Source: Massilia rhizosphaerae
GTDB lineage: Bacteria; Pseudomonadota; Gammaproteobacteria; Burkholderiales; Burkholderiaceae_D
Direction: 5' to 3'
Length of the DNA: 64,000 bases
Assembly (NCBI RefSeq): GCF_016093545.1
Contig: NZ_JADKYX010000019.1
Location: 106,746 to 170,745, forward strand
Shown: piece by piece, positions 1 to 7,321 of the stretch
How the letters are laid out: every line of letters starts with the position of its first letter
Position numbering within the stretch: position 1 is the stretch's first letter
Position numbers and translations under genes: made by a program
The notes under the pieces: generated by a model
Databases searched by the model: none
What the model saw: the letters and a program-made list of their open reading frames with translations, nothing else
Told to the model about the DNA's origin: nothing

Positions 1-2332
1 TCGTGCCGTCGTAGACCTTGTCCGCCGCGCTGGGCGCCAGGGACTTGGGCGTGATCGCGTAGTTCCCGTTGTAGAAATAACCGACGGCATAGGTCGTGCC
101 GCCCGACGCGACGTCGCGCGGATTCGTCGCGCCCGGCGTCAGCGTGCCGTACGTGCCGACGTTCTTGCTGCTCGTGTTGAACACGGGCGCCGGCGTCAGG
201 CTGGCCGCCGTGAAGCCGGCGGGGCCGCCGACCGCCGTGTAGGTCATGCCCGTCGCCGCCGTGGTGCCGTCATAGACCTTGGTGCCGCCGCTGGCGCCGA
301 GCACGTAGATCGGCTGCGTCGACATGTCCACGGCCTGGTAGCTGGCGTACAGATAACTGTTGTTCGTGCCGCTGACGACGAGGTAGCCGCAGTTCGGATA
401 CGGGTTCAGGCAACCGGACAGCTGCGGTGCCTGCGTGTACGCGGACGGCTTGGGCGCGCCGTTGATGTAGACGAGCCAGGACGCGACCGACGGTCCCTGG
501 AACGTGATCTGCGCGCGGCTGCCGTAGTTGACCATGCCCATCGCGCCGGCGTCGCGGTCGTCGCTCGTGATGTTGTTGCCGGTGCTGGTGTTGACGGCGT
601 TGATCAAGACCGTGCCGGCGCCGGGCGAGCTGCCGACGGTCGTCAGGGTGTTCGAGTTGGCCTCGAAGCCGATGCCGAATTCCTTGACACCGCCTTCGCT
701 CTGGCCGGTCATCATCAGGTTGCCGCTGCCGGCGAGGATCGTCGCGCCCGACTTGATGTAGATGCCGCCCTTGGTGCCGTCCACGCTGCCGCTGTTCGAC
801 CCCAGGTTCGTCTTGCCGTTGATCGTGATGTTGCCCCCGCTCGAGAGGACCTTGACGTTCTGTTCCACCGCGACGGCGGGCGCGGCCGTGCCGGCGTTGC
901 GCGCGAAATTGATGCCGCCGGACGCGCTGCCGCTGGCGCCACCGATCAGAATCGTGCCGCCGTTCGACAGCAGGTTGGCGCCCACGTCCACGCCGCCCGT
1001 CGTCGCCCCGGCCGCGTTCGCGGACGACAGCGTCAGGTTCAGCCGGCCGCTCGTCGACGTGATCGGGCTGTTGACGATAATGTTGCGGTCCGCGCGCAGC
1101 GTGAGGCCGGCATCGGCGCCGCCCGTCTTGGCGATGGGGCTGGCCACCGTGATGTCGCCGCTGCCCGCGCTCACCGTGCCGTAACCCGCGTTGGCGGACT
1201 GGGTCGTCACCGTGACGCTCGTGCCCTGGTTCAGGGCGTTGGAGATCGTCGTGGCGCCGGCCGCGTCGATCGTGTAGTCGTACGGGTCGACGAGCCAGGC
1301 GCCGCCCTTGCCCGCGTTCACCGCGAGACCGGGCAGCGTGTTCACGCGCGCGGCCGACGTCTCGATGGCGCCGCCGTTGCCGCCGGACGGCGCGCTCGCG
1401 TCCAGCGTACCGCCCACGTTGGCCGTGCCGGACTGCATGTCGCCCAGCAGCAGGATCTGGCCCTGCGCGCCCGTCGCGAGCGTGCGCGCCTGGACGATGC
1501 CGCCATTGTTGATCACGGAACCGGACAATTCGCCGGCGGATTTCGCCGTCATCAGCACCGTGCCGCCGTCCGCGCGGATGGCGCCGCCGTTGTCCACGAG
1601 CGCGTCCAGCGCGCCTTTGCGCACCTGCAGTTTGACGGGGCCGCCGAAGTCGACGACGACGTCGCTGCCGGCGCCGAGCAGCGCATTGCCCCGGTCGGCC
1701 GCGATGTCGCCCGAGTTCACGACGCGCGCCGCGACCAGCGCGACGTTGCCGCCCGCCGCCGCCTTGATCGCGCCGCGGTTCTCGACGCCGTTCGCGCTCG
1801 TGCCCTGCAGGTGGTAGCGGCCGGCGAGGAAGTCGTCATTGGTCATCGCCAGGGTCGACGCGAGCAGGCCGCCCACGTCGACCCGGGCCGTCGGGCTGAA
1901 CAGCACGCCGTTCGGATTCAGCAGGAACACATGGCCGTTGGCGTTCAGCGCGCCCTGGATCAGCGACGGATCGGCGCCGAGCACGCGGTTCAGCGCGACG
2001 GCCCCCGCCGACGGCTGCACGAAATTCACGGTCGCGCCCTGGCCGATCGAAAAGCCGGTCCAGTCGAGCGCCGCCTTGTTGCTGCCCTGGTCGATCGTCA
2101 GCGTCTTGCCGGCGTAATGCAATGTCGCCTGGCCGGCCGTGACGCGGCCGCCCGTCGGCAGCGGATCGGCGGCATGTGCGCCCGCGCTCGCCGCCGCCAG
2201 CGCCATCAGCGCCAGTTGCCGGCGCCGGCGCGAACGCCCCGTCGACGACTTGGTCCGCTTGGAACCCAGTTCCGAGACAGCTTGCCAAATGTTTTTCGAG
2301 GCATTCCAGACGATGCGATAAATACGGTTCAC
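1..2332 (-). CDS. Two-partner-secretion filamentous haemagglutinin-like exoprotein (N-terminal part, runs off window)
   Basis: Secreted TpsA-type protein, expected to cross the outer membrane through a TpsB partner that is not in this window. The frame is open from a GTG at 2332 to base 1 (777 codons, C-terminus missing). The start is set by the extended signal peptide (ESPR) beginning MNRIYRIVWNASKNIWQAVS, followed by an Arg-rich stretch and an Ala-rich hydrophobic core ending near AHAADPL. No ATG lies in frame close upstream and the ribosome site is weak. Next comes the TPS domain with the family motif NPNGVLFSPTARVDVGG near residue 130, then Gly/Asn/Ala-rich beta-helix repeats. Near the window edge KVYDGT recurs twice, about 90 residues apart, as in YDG repeats of large exoproteins. 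Adhesion or biofilm role is inferred from the family. It is divergent from the stress-protein gene. Confidence 0.88.
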   Translation of the reverse strand, partial: MNRIYRIVWNASKNIWQAVSELGSKRTKSSTGRSRRRRQLALMALAAASAGAHAADPLPTGGRVTAGQATLHYAGKTLTIDQGSNKAALDWTGFSIGQGATVNFVQPSAGAVALNRVLGADPSLIQGALNANGHVFLLNPNGVLFSPTARVDVGGLLASTLAMTNDDFLAGRYHLQGTSANGVENRGAIKAAAGGNVALVAARVVNSGDIAADRGNALLGAGSDVVVDFGGPVKLQVRKGALDALVDNGGAIRADGGTVLMTAKSAGELSGSVINNGGIVQARTLATGAQGQILLLGDMQSGTANVGGTLDASAPSGGNGGAIETSAARVNTLPGLAVNAGKGGAWLVDPYDYTIDAAGATTISNALNQGTSVTVTTQSANAGYGTVSAGSGDITVASPIAKTGGADAGLTLRADRNIIVNSPITSTSGRLNLTLSSANAAGATTGGVDVGANLLSNGGTILIGGASGSASGGINFARNAGTAAPAVAVEQNVKVLSSGGNITINGKTNLGSNSGSVDGTKGGIYIKSGATILAGSGNLMMTGQSEGGVKEFGIGFEANSNTLTTVGSSPGAGTVLINAVNTSTGNNITSDDRDAGAMGMVNYGSRAQITFQGPSVASWLVYINGAPKPSAYTQAPQLSGCLNPYPNCGYLVVSGTNNSYLYASYQAVDMSTQPIYVLGASGGTKVYDGTTAATGMTYTAVGGPAGFTAASLTPAPVFNTSSKNVGTYGTLTPGATNPRDVASGGTTYAVGYFYNGNYAITPKSLAPSAADKVYDGT

Positions 2333-2752
2333 GTGGATTCCAGGAGGGTAATCGGAGCCTCCGAAGTGTAGGACATTGCCTACAAGAAATCCAACGTTGT
2401 GCGTGATTTGTTCGTAATCAGTCGCGCCCCGACAACGATTTCATTCAAAATCTTATCGTATTGAAAAATTTATTGAAAAATCCAGCGCCGCTCAATCCGG
2501 CTGGATATATTTGCCCATGAATTCAATGGCTTACATGACAATCCCAGCGATTATTACATGAAGGCCCTCATGCATTTATTTATAAGCAAAAACATTTCGC
2601 CAAATACATTGGTAAGCAAATCAATGAACACCAAATGTTTTCAGCAATAACCTTCCAGGTAAATATATTCATTCAAATTGATATCGATCAAACGAATTAA
2701 CGACATTCGCACAGCCCGGGAATACAGTTTTATCTATTTACCGGAGAATTCC
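2333..2752. other. AT-rich divergent intergenic region
   Basis: 420 bases without a convincing gene between the exoprotein (reverse) and the stress protein (forward). It is markedly AT-rich compared with its surroundings, contains short direct repeats (TTGAAAAAT near 2463 and 2474; TAAGCAAA near 2583 and 2612) and carries the FNR/Anr-type box listed separately. It presumably holds the promoters of both flanking genes. No confident -10/-35 pair could be assigned. Confidence 0.6.
2678..2691 (+). promoter_or_regulatory. FNR/Anr-type binding site
   Basis: The bases TTGATATCGATCAA match the FNR/Anr/Crp-type consensus TTGAT-N4-ATCAA at all ten defined positions. The box ends 61 bases before the ATG of the universal stress protein, a distance compatible with activation from about -41 with a short leader. 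Site identity is read from the sequence; regulation by an oxygen-sensing FNR-family protein is inferred. Confidence 0.7.
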
Positions 2753-3592
2753 ATGATCAAGACCATTCTCACGCATGTGGACGGCGGGGCCGAGCAGGAC
2801 AGCCGCTTGCGCGCCGTCTTTCATCTCGCCGACGCCTACGCTGCCCACGTCGTCGGCAGCGCGGACACCGGCATCGGCTGGCTCGACTACGCACTGCTGA
2901 CGGGCGCCGTGGCCGTGACGACGGCCGGCCCCGACTTCGAGATCCTGCGCGGCGCCGCCCGCACGCGCCTGGACATGTTCGAGGAGGCGGCCCGCCGCGC
3001 CGGCGTGGCGTCGTTCGAATCGCGCCTGGTCGAGGACGAGACCCGCTACGCGCTGCTGCTGCAATCGCGCTATGCCGACCTCGTGGTGCTGAGCCGGGGC
3101 GCCGAGGCGGACCCCGTGCAGCCCCTGCGCGCACGCGCCCTGCCGGACCACCTGGCGCTGCACGGGGCCCGTCCCGTGCTCGTCGTGCCGCCGGATTACG
3201 CCGGCCGGCCGCTGCCCGGCACTGCCGTCGTCGGATGGGACGGCAGCATGCAGGCCATCGCCGCCATCGCCGCCGCCTTGCCTCTGCTGGTGCGCGCGGA
3301 CGGCGTGCGGCTGGCGCTCGTCAATCCGGAGCCGTCCGGGGACCTCCACGGCGAGCAGCCCGGCGCCGACATGGCGCTGTACCTGGCCCGCCACGGCGTG
3401 CGCGTGGACGTCGTCGTCGAACGCACGCGCGCCACGGTCGGCGCCGCCCTGACGGGACTGGCGCGCGACTGCGGCGCCGGGCTGATGGTGACGGGTGCAT
3501 ACGGTCATGGCCGCTACCGCGAATGGATGCTGGGCGGCGTCACGCGCGAACTGCTGGAACGGGCCCCGGTGCCCCTTTTATTGGCGCACTGA
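2753..3592 (+). CDS. Universal stress protein, tandem UspA domains
   Basis: Cytosolic stress protein of 279 residues, about twice one Usp domain, so probably two fused UspA folds. The C-terminal domain keeps the nucleotide-binding signature, GAYGHGR followed by MLGGVT near residues 245-262. The N-terminal domain is more diverged and ends in the typical strand PVLVVPP near residue 145. The ATG at 2753 was chosen over an upstream start because it is preceded by GGAG at proper spacing and begins the usual MIKTIL strand. An FNR/Anr-type box lies 61 bases upstream, so induction under low oxygen is likely. The next gene downstream has a similar box. The exact ligand and partner are unknown. Confidence 0.87.
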   Translation: MIKTILTHVDGGAEQDSRLRAVFHLADAYAAHVVGSADTGIGWLDYALLTGAVAVTTAGPDFEILRGAARTRLDMFEEAARRAGVASFESRLVEDETRYALLLQSRYADLVVLSRGAEADPVQPLRARALPDHLALHGARPVLVVPPDYAGRPLPGTAVVGWDGSMQAIAAIAAALPLLVRADGVRLALVNPEPSGDLHGEQPGADMALYLARHGVRVDVVVERTRATVGAALTGLARDCGAGLMVTGAYGHGRYREWMLGGVTRELLERAPVPLLLAH

Positions 3593-3611
3593 CCGTCGGA
3601 ATCCGCTGCGT

Positions 3612-3625
3612 TTGAGGTAGATCAA
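3612..3625 (+). promoter_or_regulatory. FNR/Anr-like binding site
   Basis: TTGAGGTAGATCAA matches TTGAT-N4-ATCAA at nine of ten defined positions. It ends 59 bases before the ATG at 3685, almost the same spacing as the perfect box ahead of the stress protein (61 bases). It lies 20 bases after the stop codon of that gene, so the downstream gene probably has its own low-oxygen promoter. Confidence 0.55.
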
Positions 3626-3684
3626 ATAACAAATCGCGCGCGGCAAAGACACTGCTCCTCACATCGACGAGATTGAGGCAGATC

Positions 3685-4119
3685 ATGCACCACCACCATT
3701 CCGACGCAGATCCGGTCACGACCTGTGCGGCCGTGCGCCACGGGCGCGAACGCCTTTGCGCCCGCATCGCCGCCCTGCAGACACAACCGGACGCCGTATT
3801 CATACAAGATTTTCCCGCCGTCGTGGCGGCGGTCGAAGCGGACTTCCGGCGCGTGGAGGCGCTGCTCGAGCGCCTGGGCGACGTCTGCCTGCACCCGCGC
3901 CGCGCCGATTACGCCGTCGTGCTGTGCGCGCTGCACCGCACGCTGCCGCAGATCGAGGGCGGCGACATCGTCCTGGGCCGCCAGGTCGCGGACGCGCTGG
4001 GCGCCGTGCTGTCGGTGCCGTGGGATGCCGGCTCCGACCTGGACGCCGCGGCGCCGCAAACGTCGCAGGTGGGCGCGCCGCGAACACGCTCCATGCGCGC
4101 CGCGGAATCGCTGCACTGA
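3685..4119 (+). CDS. Orphan protein of unknown function with His-rich N-terminus
   Basis: A 144-residue soluble protein that I do not recognise. It starts MHHHHSDADP and is otherwise mostly helical, with a predicted amphipathic core around residues 45-110 and Cys at residues near 14, 26, 68 and 79. No signal peptide or membrane segment is seen. The ATG at 3685 was chosen because GAGGCAG lies just upstream; a TTG four codons earlier overlaps that ribosome site. An FNR/Anr-like box 59 bases upstream and the neighbouring stress protein suggest a role in low-oxygen physiology. The four histidines plus cysteines could bind metal, but no hemerythrin signature can be made out. Confidence 0.6.
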   Translation: MHHHHSDADPVTTCAAVRHGRERLCARIAALQTQPDAVFIQDFPAVVAAVEADFRRVEALLERLGDVCLHPRRADYAVVLCALHRTLPQIEGGDIVLGRQVADALGAVLSVPWDAGSDLDAAAPQTSQVGAPRTRSMRAAESLH

Positions 4120-4130
4120 GCGCGTATCCC

Positions 4131-4180
4131 GGTAGGGTGGGCGGCCCTCCGCCCACCATGCGTTTGGTGCCCACCCTACC
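4131..4180. repeat. REP-like palindrome between convergent genes
   Basis: A perfect 12-base inverted repeat, GGTAGGGTGGGC at 4131-4142 and GCCCACCCTACC at 4169-4180, encloses a second palindrome, GGTGGGCGG at 4136-4144 against CCGCCCACC at 4149-4157. The two can form alternative hairpins. This GTAGGGTGGGC type of palindrome resembles REP elements mobilised by RAYT transposases in many proteobacteria. It lies between converging genes, so it may also act as a two-way terminator or mRNA stabiliser. Only one copy was noticed in this window. Confidence 0.65.
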
Positions 4181-4203
4181 AGCCCGCGCGCGGGCCCGCC
4201 GGA

Positions 4204-5493
4204 TCAGCGCAGATTGCCCGTGTGGCCCAGCGAATACCGACCCGGCTGCGGCCAGACCGTCAGGCCGTGCGGCTCGCCGCCGACCTTGACCTTCTGCATC
4301 GCGCCCGTCTTCGTGTCGATGCGGTAGACGACGTCGTCGAAGCGGCCCGACAGCCACAGCCACTTGCCGTCCGCGCTGACATTGCCCATGTCCGGGCTGC
4401 CGCCGCCCGGCACGGGCCAGTTGGCGACGATCTTGCCGGTCGCGAAATCGAGCACGGCCACGCTGCCCGGCCCGTTGCGCTTGCCATGGATGCGGTGCGT
4501 GCCGCGGCTCGCGATGTACAGGTATTTGCCGTCGCGGCTGGGATACAGGCCGTGGGTGCCGATGCCGGCGGCGATGAAGCCGATCTGCTTGAAGTTGTCG
4601 CCGTCGACGACGTGGACGCCGTCCGCGTCCATGTCCGCCACGTAGTAGCGCTTGCCGTCCGGCGAGATGCGGATGTCCTGCGGCATGCCCTTCTTGGCCG
4701 TGCAGATCTCGCTGGCGCCCGGCGCCGTGGGATCAGAGCCTTCGCGGAAGCGCGTCGACGGCATCGACAGCTTGAGGTAGCCGAGCACCTTGCGGCTCAC
4801 CAGGTCGATCTTCGCGAGGCTGCCGTCGAATTCGCACGTGAACAGCGCGTAGCGGCCGTCCATCGAAAAGTCCGCGTGGTTGATGCCGCCGCACTGGGGC
4901 ACTTCGATCGCGTACTGCATCGCCATCGTGTGCGGATCGCGGAAGTCGAGGCGGTGGCGCGCCTCGGCCACGACGATCGCCGACCTGCCGTCCGGCGTGA
5001 AATACATATTGTACGGGTCGTCGACGGCGACGTTCGGCCCCGGCTTGCCCGTGCGCGGATCGATGGGCGTGAGGCTGCCGTCGCCGTGGCGCTCGGCATT
5101 GTTCGCCACCCACAGGGTGCGCAGGTCCCACGACGGGATCACGTGCTGCGGGCTGCGGCCCACCTTGAAGGTGTCGACGACCTTCATCGTCGCCGGATCG
5201 ATGACGCTGACGTCGTTCGAGCGCAGGTTCGGCACGTACACGCGCTCCAGGTCGCCTTTCACGACGGGGCTCAAGTGCGTCGGGCCGATCTCGCTGTACA
5301 CATTGGTCGGATCGAAGACGGGCGGCATGCCCGGGACGGTCACGACGGGGGCGGGCCTCGCGGCCGGGGCCGGGGCCGCGACCGGCGCCTGCACCTGCGC
5401 CGCGCCGGACGCCTCGACCATGCGCGACACGGCGATGCCGCCGGCCAGGACGGACAGTGCCAGTACGGCACCAACGGTAGTTTTGGATGACAC
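4204..5493 (-). CDS. Exported YVTN-type beta-propeller protein
   Basis: A 429-residue protein with an N-terminal signal segment (residues 1-33, hydrophobic core VGAVLALSVLAGGIAV) followed by an Ala/Pro linker and about seven blade-like repeats of the YVTN/cytochrome-D1-like family, for example VYVPNLRSNDVSVIDPATMK and LWVANN. Expected to be periplasmic. The start is a GTG at 5493. It is in frame with, and only nine bases after, the TAG stop of the creatininase-family gene, so no earlier start is possible in this frame. A second candidate start is an internal ATG at residue 26, which would remove the signal peptide. Co-transcription with the exported creatininase suggests a shared periplasmic job. 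Substrate and redox partners are not evident and no haem-binding CxxCH is seen. Confidence 0.8.
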   Translation of the reverse strand: MSSKTTVGAVLALSVLAGGIAVSRMVEASGAAQVQAPVAAPAPAARPAPVVTVPGMPPVFDPTNVYSEIGPTHLSPVVKGDLERVYVPNLRSNDVSVIDPATMKVVDTFKVGRSPQHVIPSWDLRTLWVANNAERHGDGSLTPIDPRTGKPGPNVAVDDPYNMYFTPDGRSAIVVAEARHRLDFRDPHTMAMQYAIEVPQCGGINHADFSMDGRYALFTCEFDGSLAKIDLVSRKVLGYLKLSMPSTRFREGSDPTAPGASEICTAKKGMPQDIRISPDGKRYYVADMDADGVHVVDGDNFKQIGFIAAGIGTHGLYPSRDGKYLYIASRGTHRIHGKRNGPGSVAVLDFATGKIVANWPVPGGGSPDMGNVSADGKWLWLSGRFDDVVYRIDTKTGAMQKVKVGGEPHGLTVWPQPGRYSLGHTGNLR

Positions 5494-5502
5494 GATGGCT
5501 AT

Positions 5503-6354
5503 CTACTTTCGATGGGAAGGATTCGGATTCGGTTCGGTCCTGGCTCGGAGAGCGGCGCGGATCGCGGCCACGGAAGCGTCGACGATGCGCGCCACGCCGA
5601 TGCGGCCCAGTTCGGCCGTCGCGCGGGTCGGATCGCCGTGCACGCCCGCGGCCACGCCGCCATGCGCCGCGGCCGCCACCTGGGCGGGCCGCACGAGCGC
5701 CGGATCGACGGCCAGCGACAACGCCGTGTCCGCCAGGCCCGCGTGCGTGCCGATCTCGGCATCGGCAAAGCCGCGCCCCTTCAGGTCCGCATTGAATGCC
5801 GTCGTGGCGGCATCGTAATAATCGGTCAACGCATGCGCGCGGCAAGCGCCGCCACGATTCACGCGCGCCGCGGCGCGTTCCTCGTTTTTCTGGTAACCGC
5901 CGTGGTCGCCCAGGAAGAACACGTCGCGGATGCCGTGCCGGCACAGGCTCAGCGCGGTGGATTCGAGCAGGGATTCGAATGCGGCGTCGGGGATCGAGAT
6001 CGTGCCCGCGAACCGCATGTGCGCGGCCGGCGGCGTAATCGACCCTTCCGGCACGTAGGCGACGACGGGCGCGACGACGGCATCGCCGAGCCGGGCCGCG
6101 ATCCGGCCCGCCAGCACGCGGGCACGGACGTTGTGCTTGCCGAGGACAATGTGCGGGCCGCTCTGCTCGGTGCCGCCGATGGGCACGAGGGCCGTCGTGG
6201 TGCCGGCCGCGATGCGATCGCGCAGTTCCGGCGACGTCATGTCTTCGAGGTACACGCCGGCGGCCGGAGCCGCCCATGCGTGCAGGGGGGCGATGAGGGC
6301 CAGGCAGGCGATCCCCAACGCCTTGCGACGCCACGAGTTGTGCAACTGATGCAT
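5503..6354 (-). CDS. Exported creatininase-family hydrolase
   Basis: 283 residues, with a clear signal peptide ending near AAPAAG (about residue 32). The creatininase/formamidase fold is indicated by LVPIGGTEQSGPHIVLGKHN (metal-binding Glu and His), FFLGDHGGYQ (usual form NGHGGN) and a late EIGTHAG. Family members are metal-dependent amidohydrolases acting on creatinine or N-formyl and cyclic amides. The usual cytosolic enzymes lack a signal peptide, so export is the unusual point here. Substrate is unknown. The ATG at 6354 is preceded by AGGAAC. The gene is followed after nine bases by the beta-propeller gene. Confidence 0.8.
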   Translation of the reverse strand: MHQLHNSWRRKALGIACLALIAPLHAWAAPAAGVYLEDMTSPELRDRIAAGTTTALVPIGGTEQSGPHIVLGKHNVRARVLAGRIAARLGDAVVAPVVAYVPEGSITPPAAHMRFAGTISIPDAAFESLLESTALSLCRHGIRDVFFLGDHGGYQKNEERAAARVNRGGACRAHALTDYYDAATTAFNADLKGRGFADAEIGTHAGLADTALSLAVDPALVRPAQVAAAAHGGVAAGVHGDPTRATAELGRIGVARIVDASVAAIRAALRARTEPNPNPSHRK

Positions 6355-6617
6355 TGATCCGTGTTCCTGATGCTTGCGCGTACGTGGCACGAACGCCGAC
6401 TCGCCGCGCGACCGATCACCTATTGTAGAGCATAGACATGCGCCGGGCGGGAGGCCCGGGCGGATTTTTTTACGTTTGCGCGCACACTGTCGCGCCGTGA
6501 CAGCGCAACATATGATACCGGCAATGCGGGACGGACGACGGGACTTGGCAGAGCGACACGCCGCAGGGATGGCGGTCGGCAGTACAATGGCACCGGAGCA
6601 AGCAAGACGGAGACGAC

Positions 6618-7163
6618 ATGGCACGCAGCGGACTTACGAAATCACAGGTCAAGGAGGCCCGCGACCGCCTGCTGGCGGAAGGCCGCCACCCGTCCGTCGA
6701 CGCCGTGCGCCACGCGCTGGGCGATTGCGGATCCAAGTCGACCATCCACAAATACCTCAAGGCGCTGCGGACCGAAGAGGGAGACGCGGACCTCGCGCCC
6801 GGCATCCGGCGCGAGGACACGGGCCGCGCCCTGCACGCCCTCGTCGACGAACTGGCCGACCGCCTGCACGCCGACTTCGACGAACGCGTGCGCCAGCTCC
6901 GCGCCGCGCACGACGAGGCGTTGCGCGAACGCGACCGCGAACTGGCGGAACTGCACAGCACGATCGCCACGCTGACGGCCCGCGTGAAGCAGCTGGAACG
7001 GGAAGCTCAATCGGACGTCGACGACGCGCCCCTGCGCCACTGGCAGGGCCGGCAAGGTGTCCAGGACGGGTTCGGCCACTTCGACAGCAGCCTCCTGAAT
7101 TCGCGCTCGGCCGTGCGCGCCCTCTCGCCGTTCGACATGATCCGGGCCGCCGCGCGCTCGTGA
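6618..7163 (+). CDS. KfrA_N-type DNA-binding protein with coiled coil
   Basis: 181 residues. Residues 4-60 match the N-terminal DNA-binding domain of plasmid KfrA proteins: GLTKSQVKEARDRLLAEGRH, then a helix-turn-helix with GSKSTIHKYLKALR. Residues about 75-135 form a charged heptad-rich coiled coil (DERVRQLRAAHDEALRERDR). The C-terminal 45 residues look disordered. KfrA proteins are long autoregulatory nucleoid-like factors on IncP-type plasmids; chromosomal short versions like this one are usually uncharacterised regulators. The ATG at 6618 has GGAGA upstream. No other plasmid genes lie nearby, so a local transcription or nucleoid role is more likely than plasmid maintenance. Confidence 0.8.
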   Translation: MARSGLTKSQVKEARDRLLAEGRHPSVDAVRHALGDCGSKSTIHKYLKALRTEEGDADLAPGIRREDTGRALHALVDELADRLHADFDERVRQLRAAHDEALRERDRELAELHSTIATLTARVKQLEREAQSDVDDAPLRHWQGRQGVQDGFGHFDSSLLNSRSAVRALSPFDMIRAAARS

Positions 7164-7321
7164 CCCGCGCCGCCGATGGGCGTCGTGCGCGGCTGGCCCG
7201 GCTATGTCATCACGAAAAAATTGGCTCGAGGAATGCCGCGGGAGCCTTATACTATGCGGGTTATACACTGCGCCGCCCCGCTTGTCGACGACGATCCGGG
7301 CCGGGGCGCCGCAACGCCTTT

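Noticed and set aside
3673..3686. Third FNR-like sequence TTGAGGCAGATCAT
   Set aside because: It overlaps the ribosome site and ATG of the orphan gene, mismatches in both half-sites, and is better explained as the GAGG Shine-Dalgarno element.
3685..3699. MHHHH start suggestive of a cloning tag
   Set aside because: The codons and the surrounding sequence are native chromosomal DNA with its own FNR-like site; there is no vector sequence.
7221..7253. TTGGCT...TATACT promoter before the MFS gene
   Set aside because: The spacer is 21 bases, outside the useful range, and a second TTATAC nearby suggests chance.
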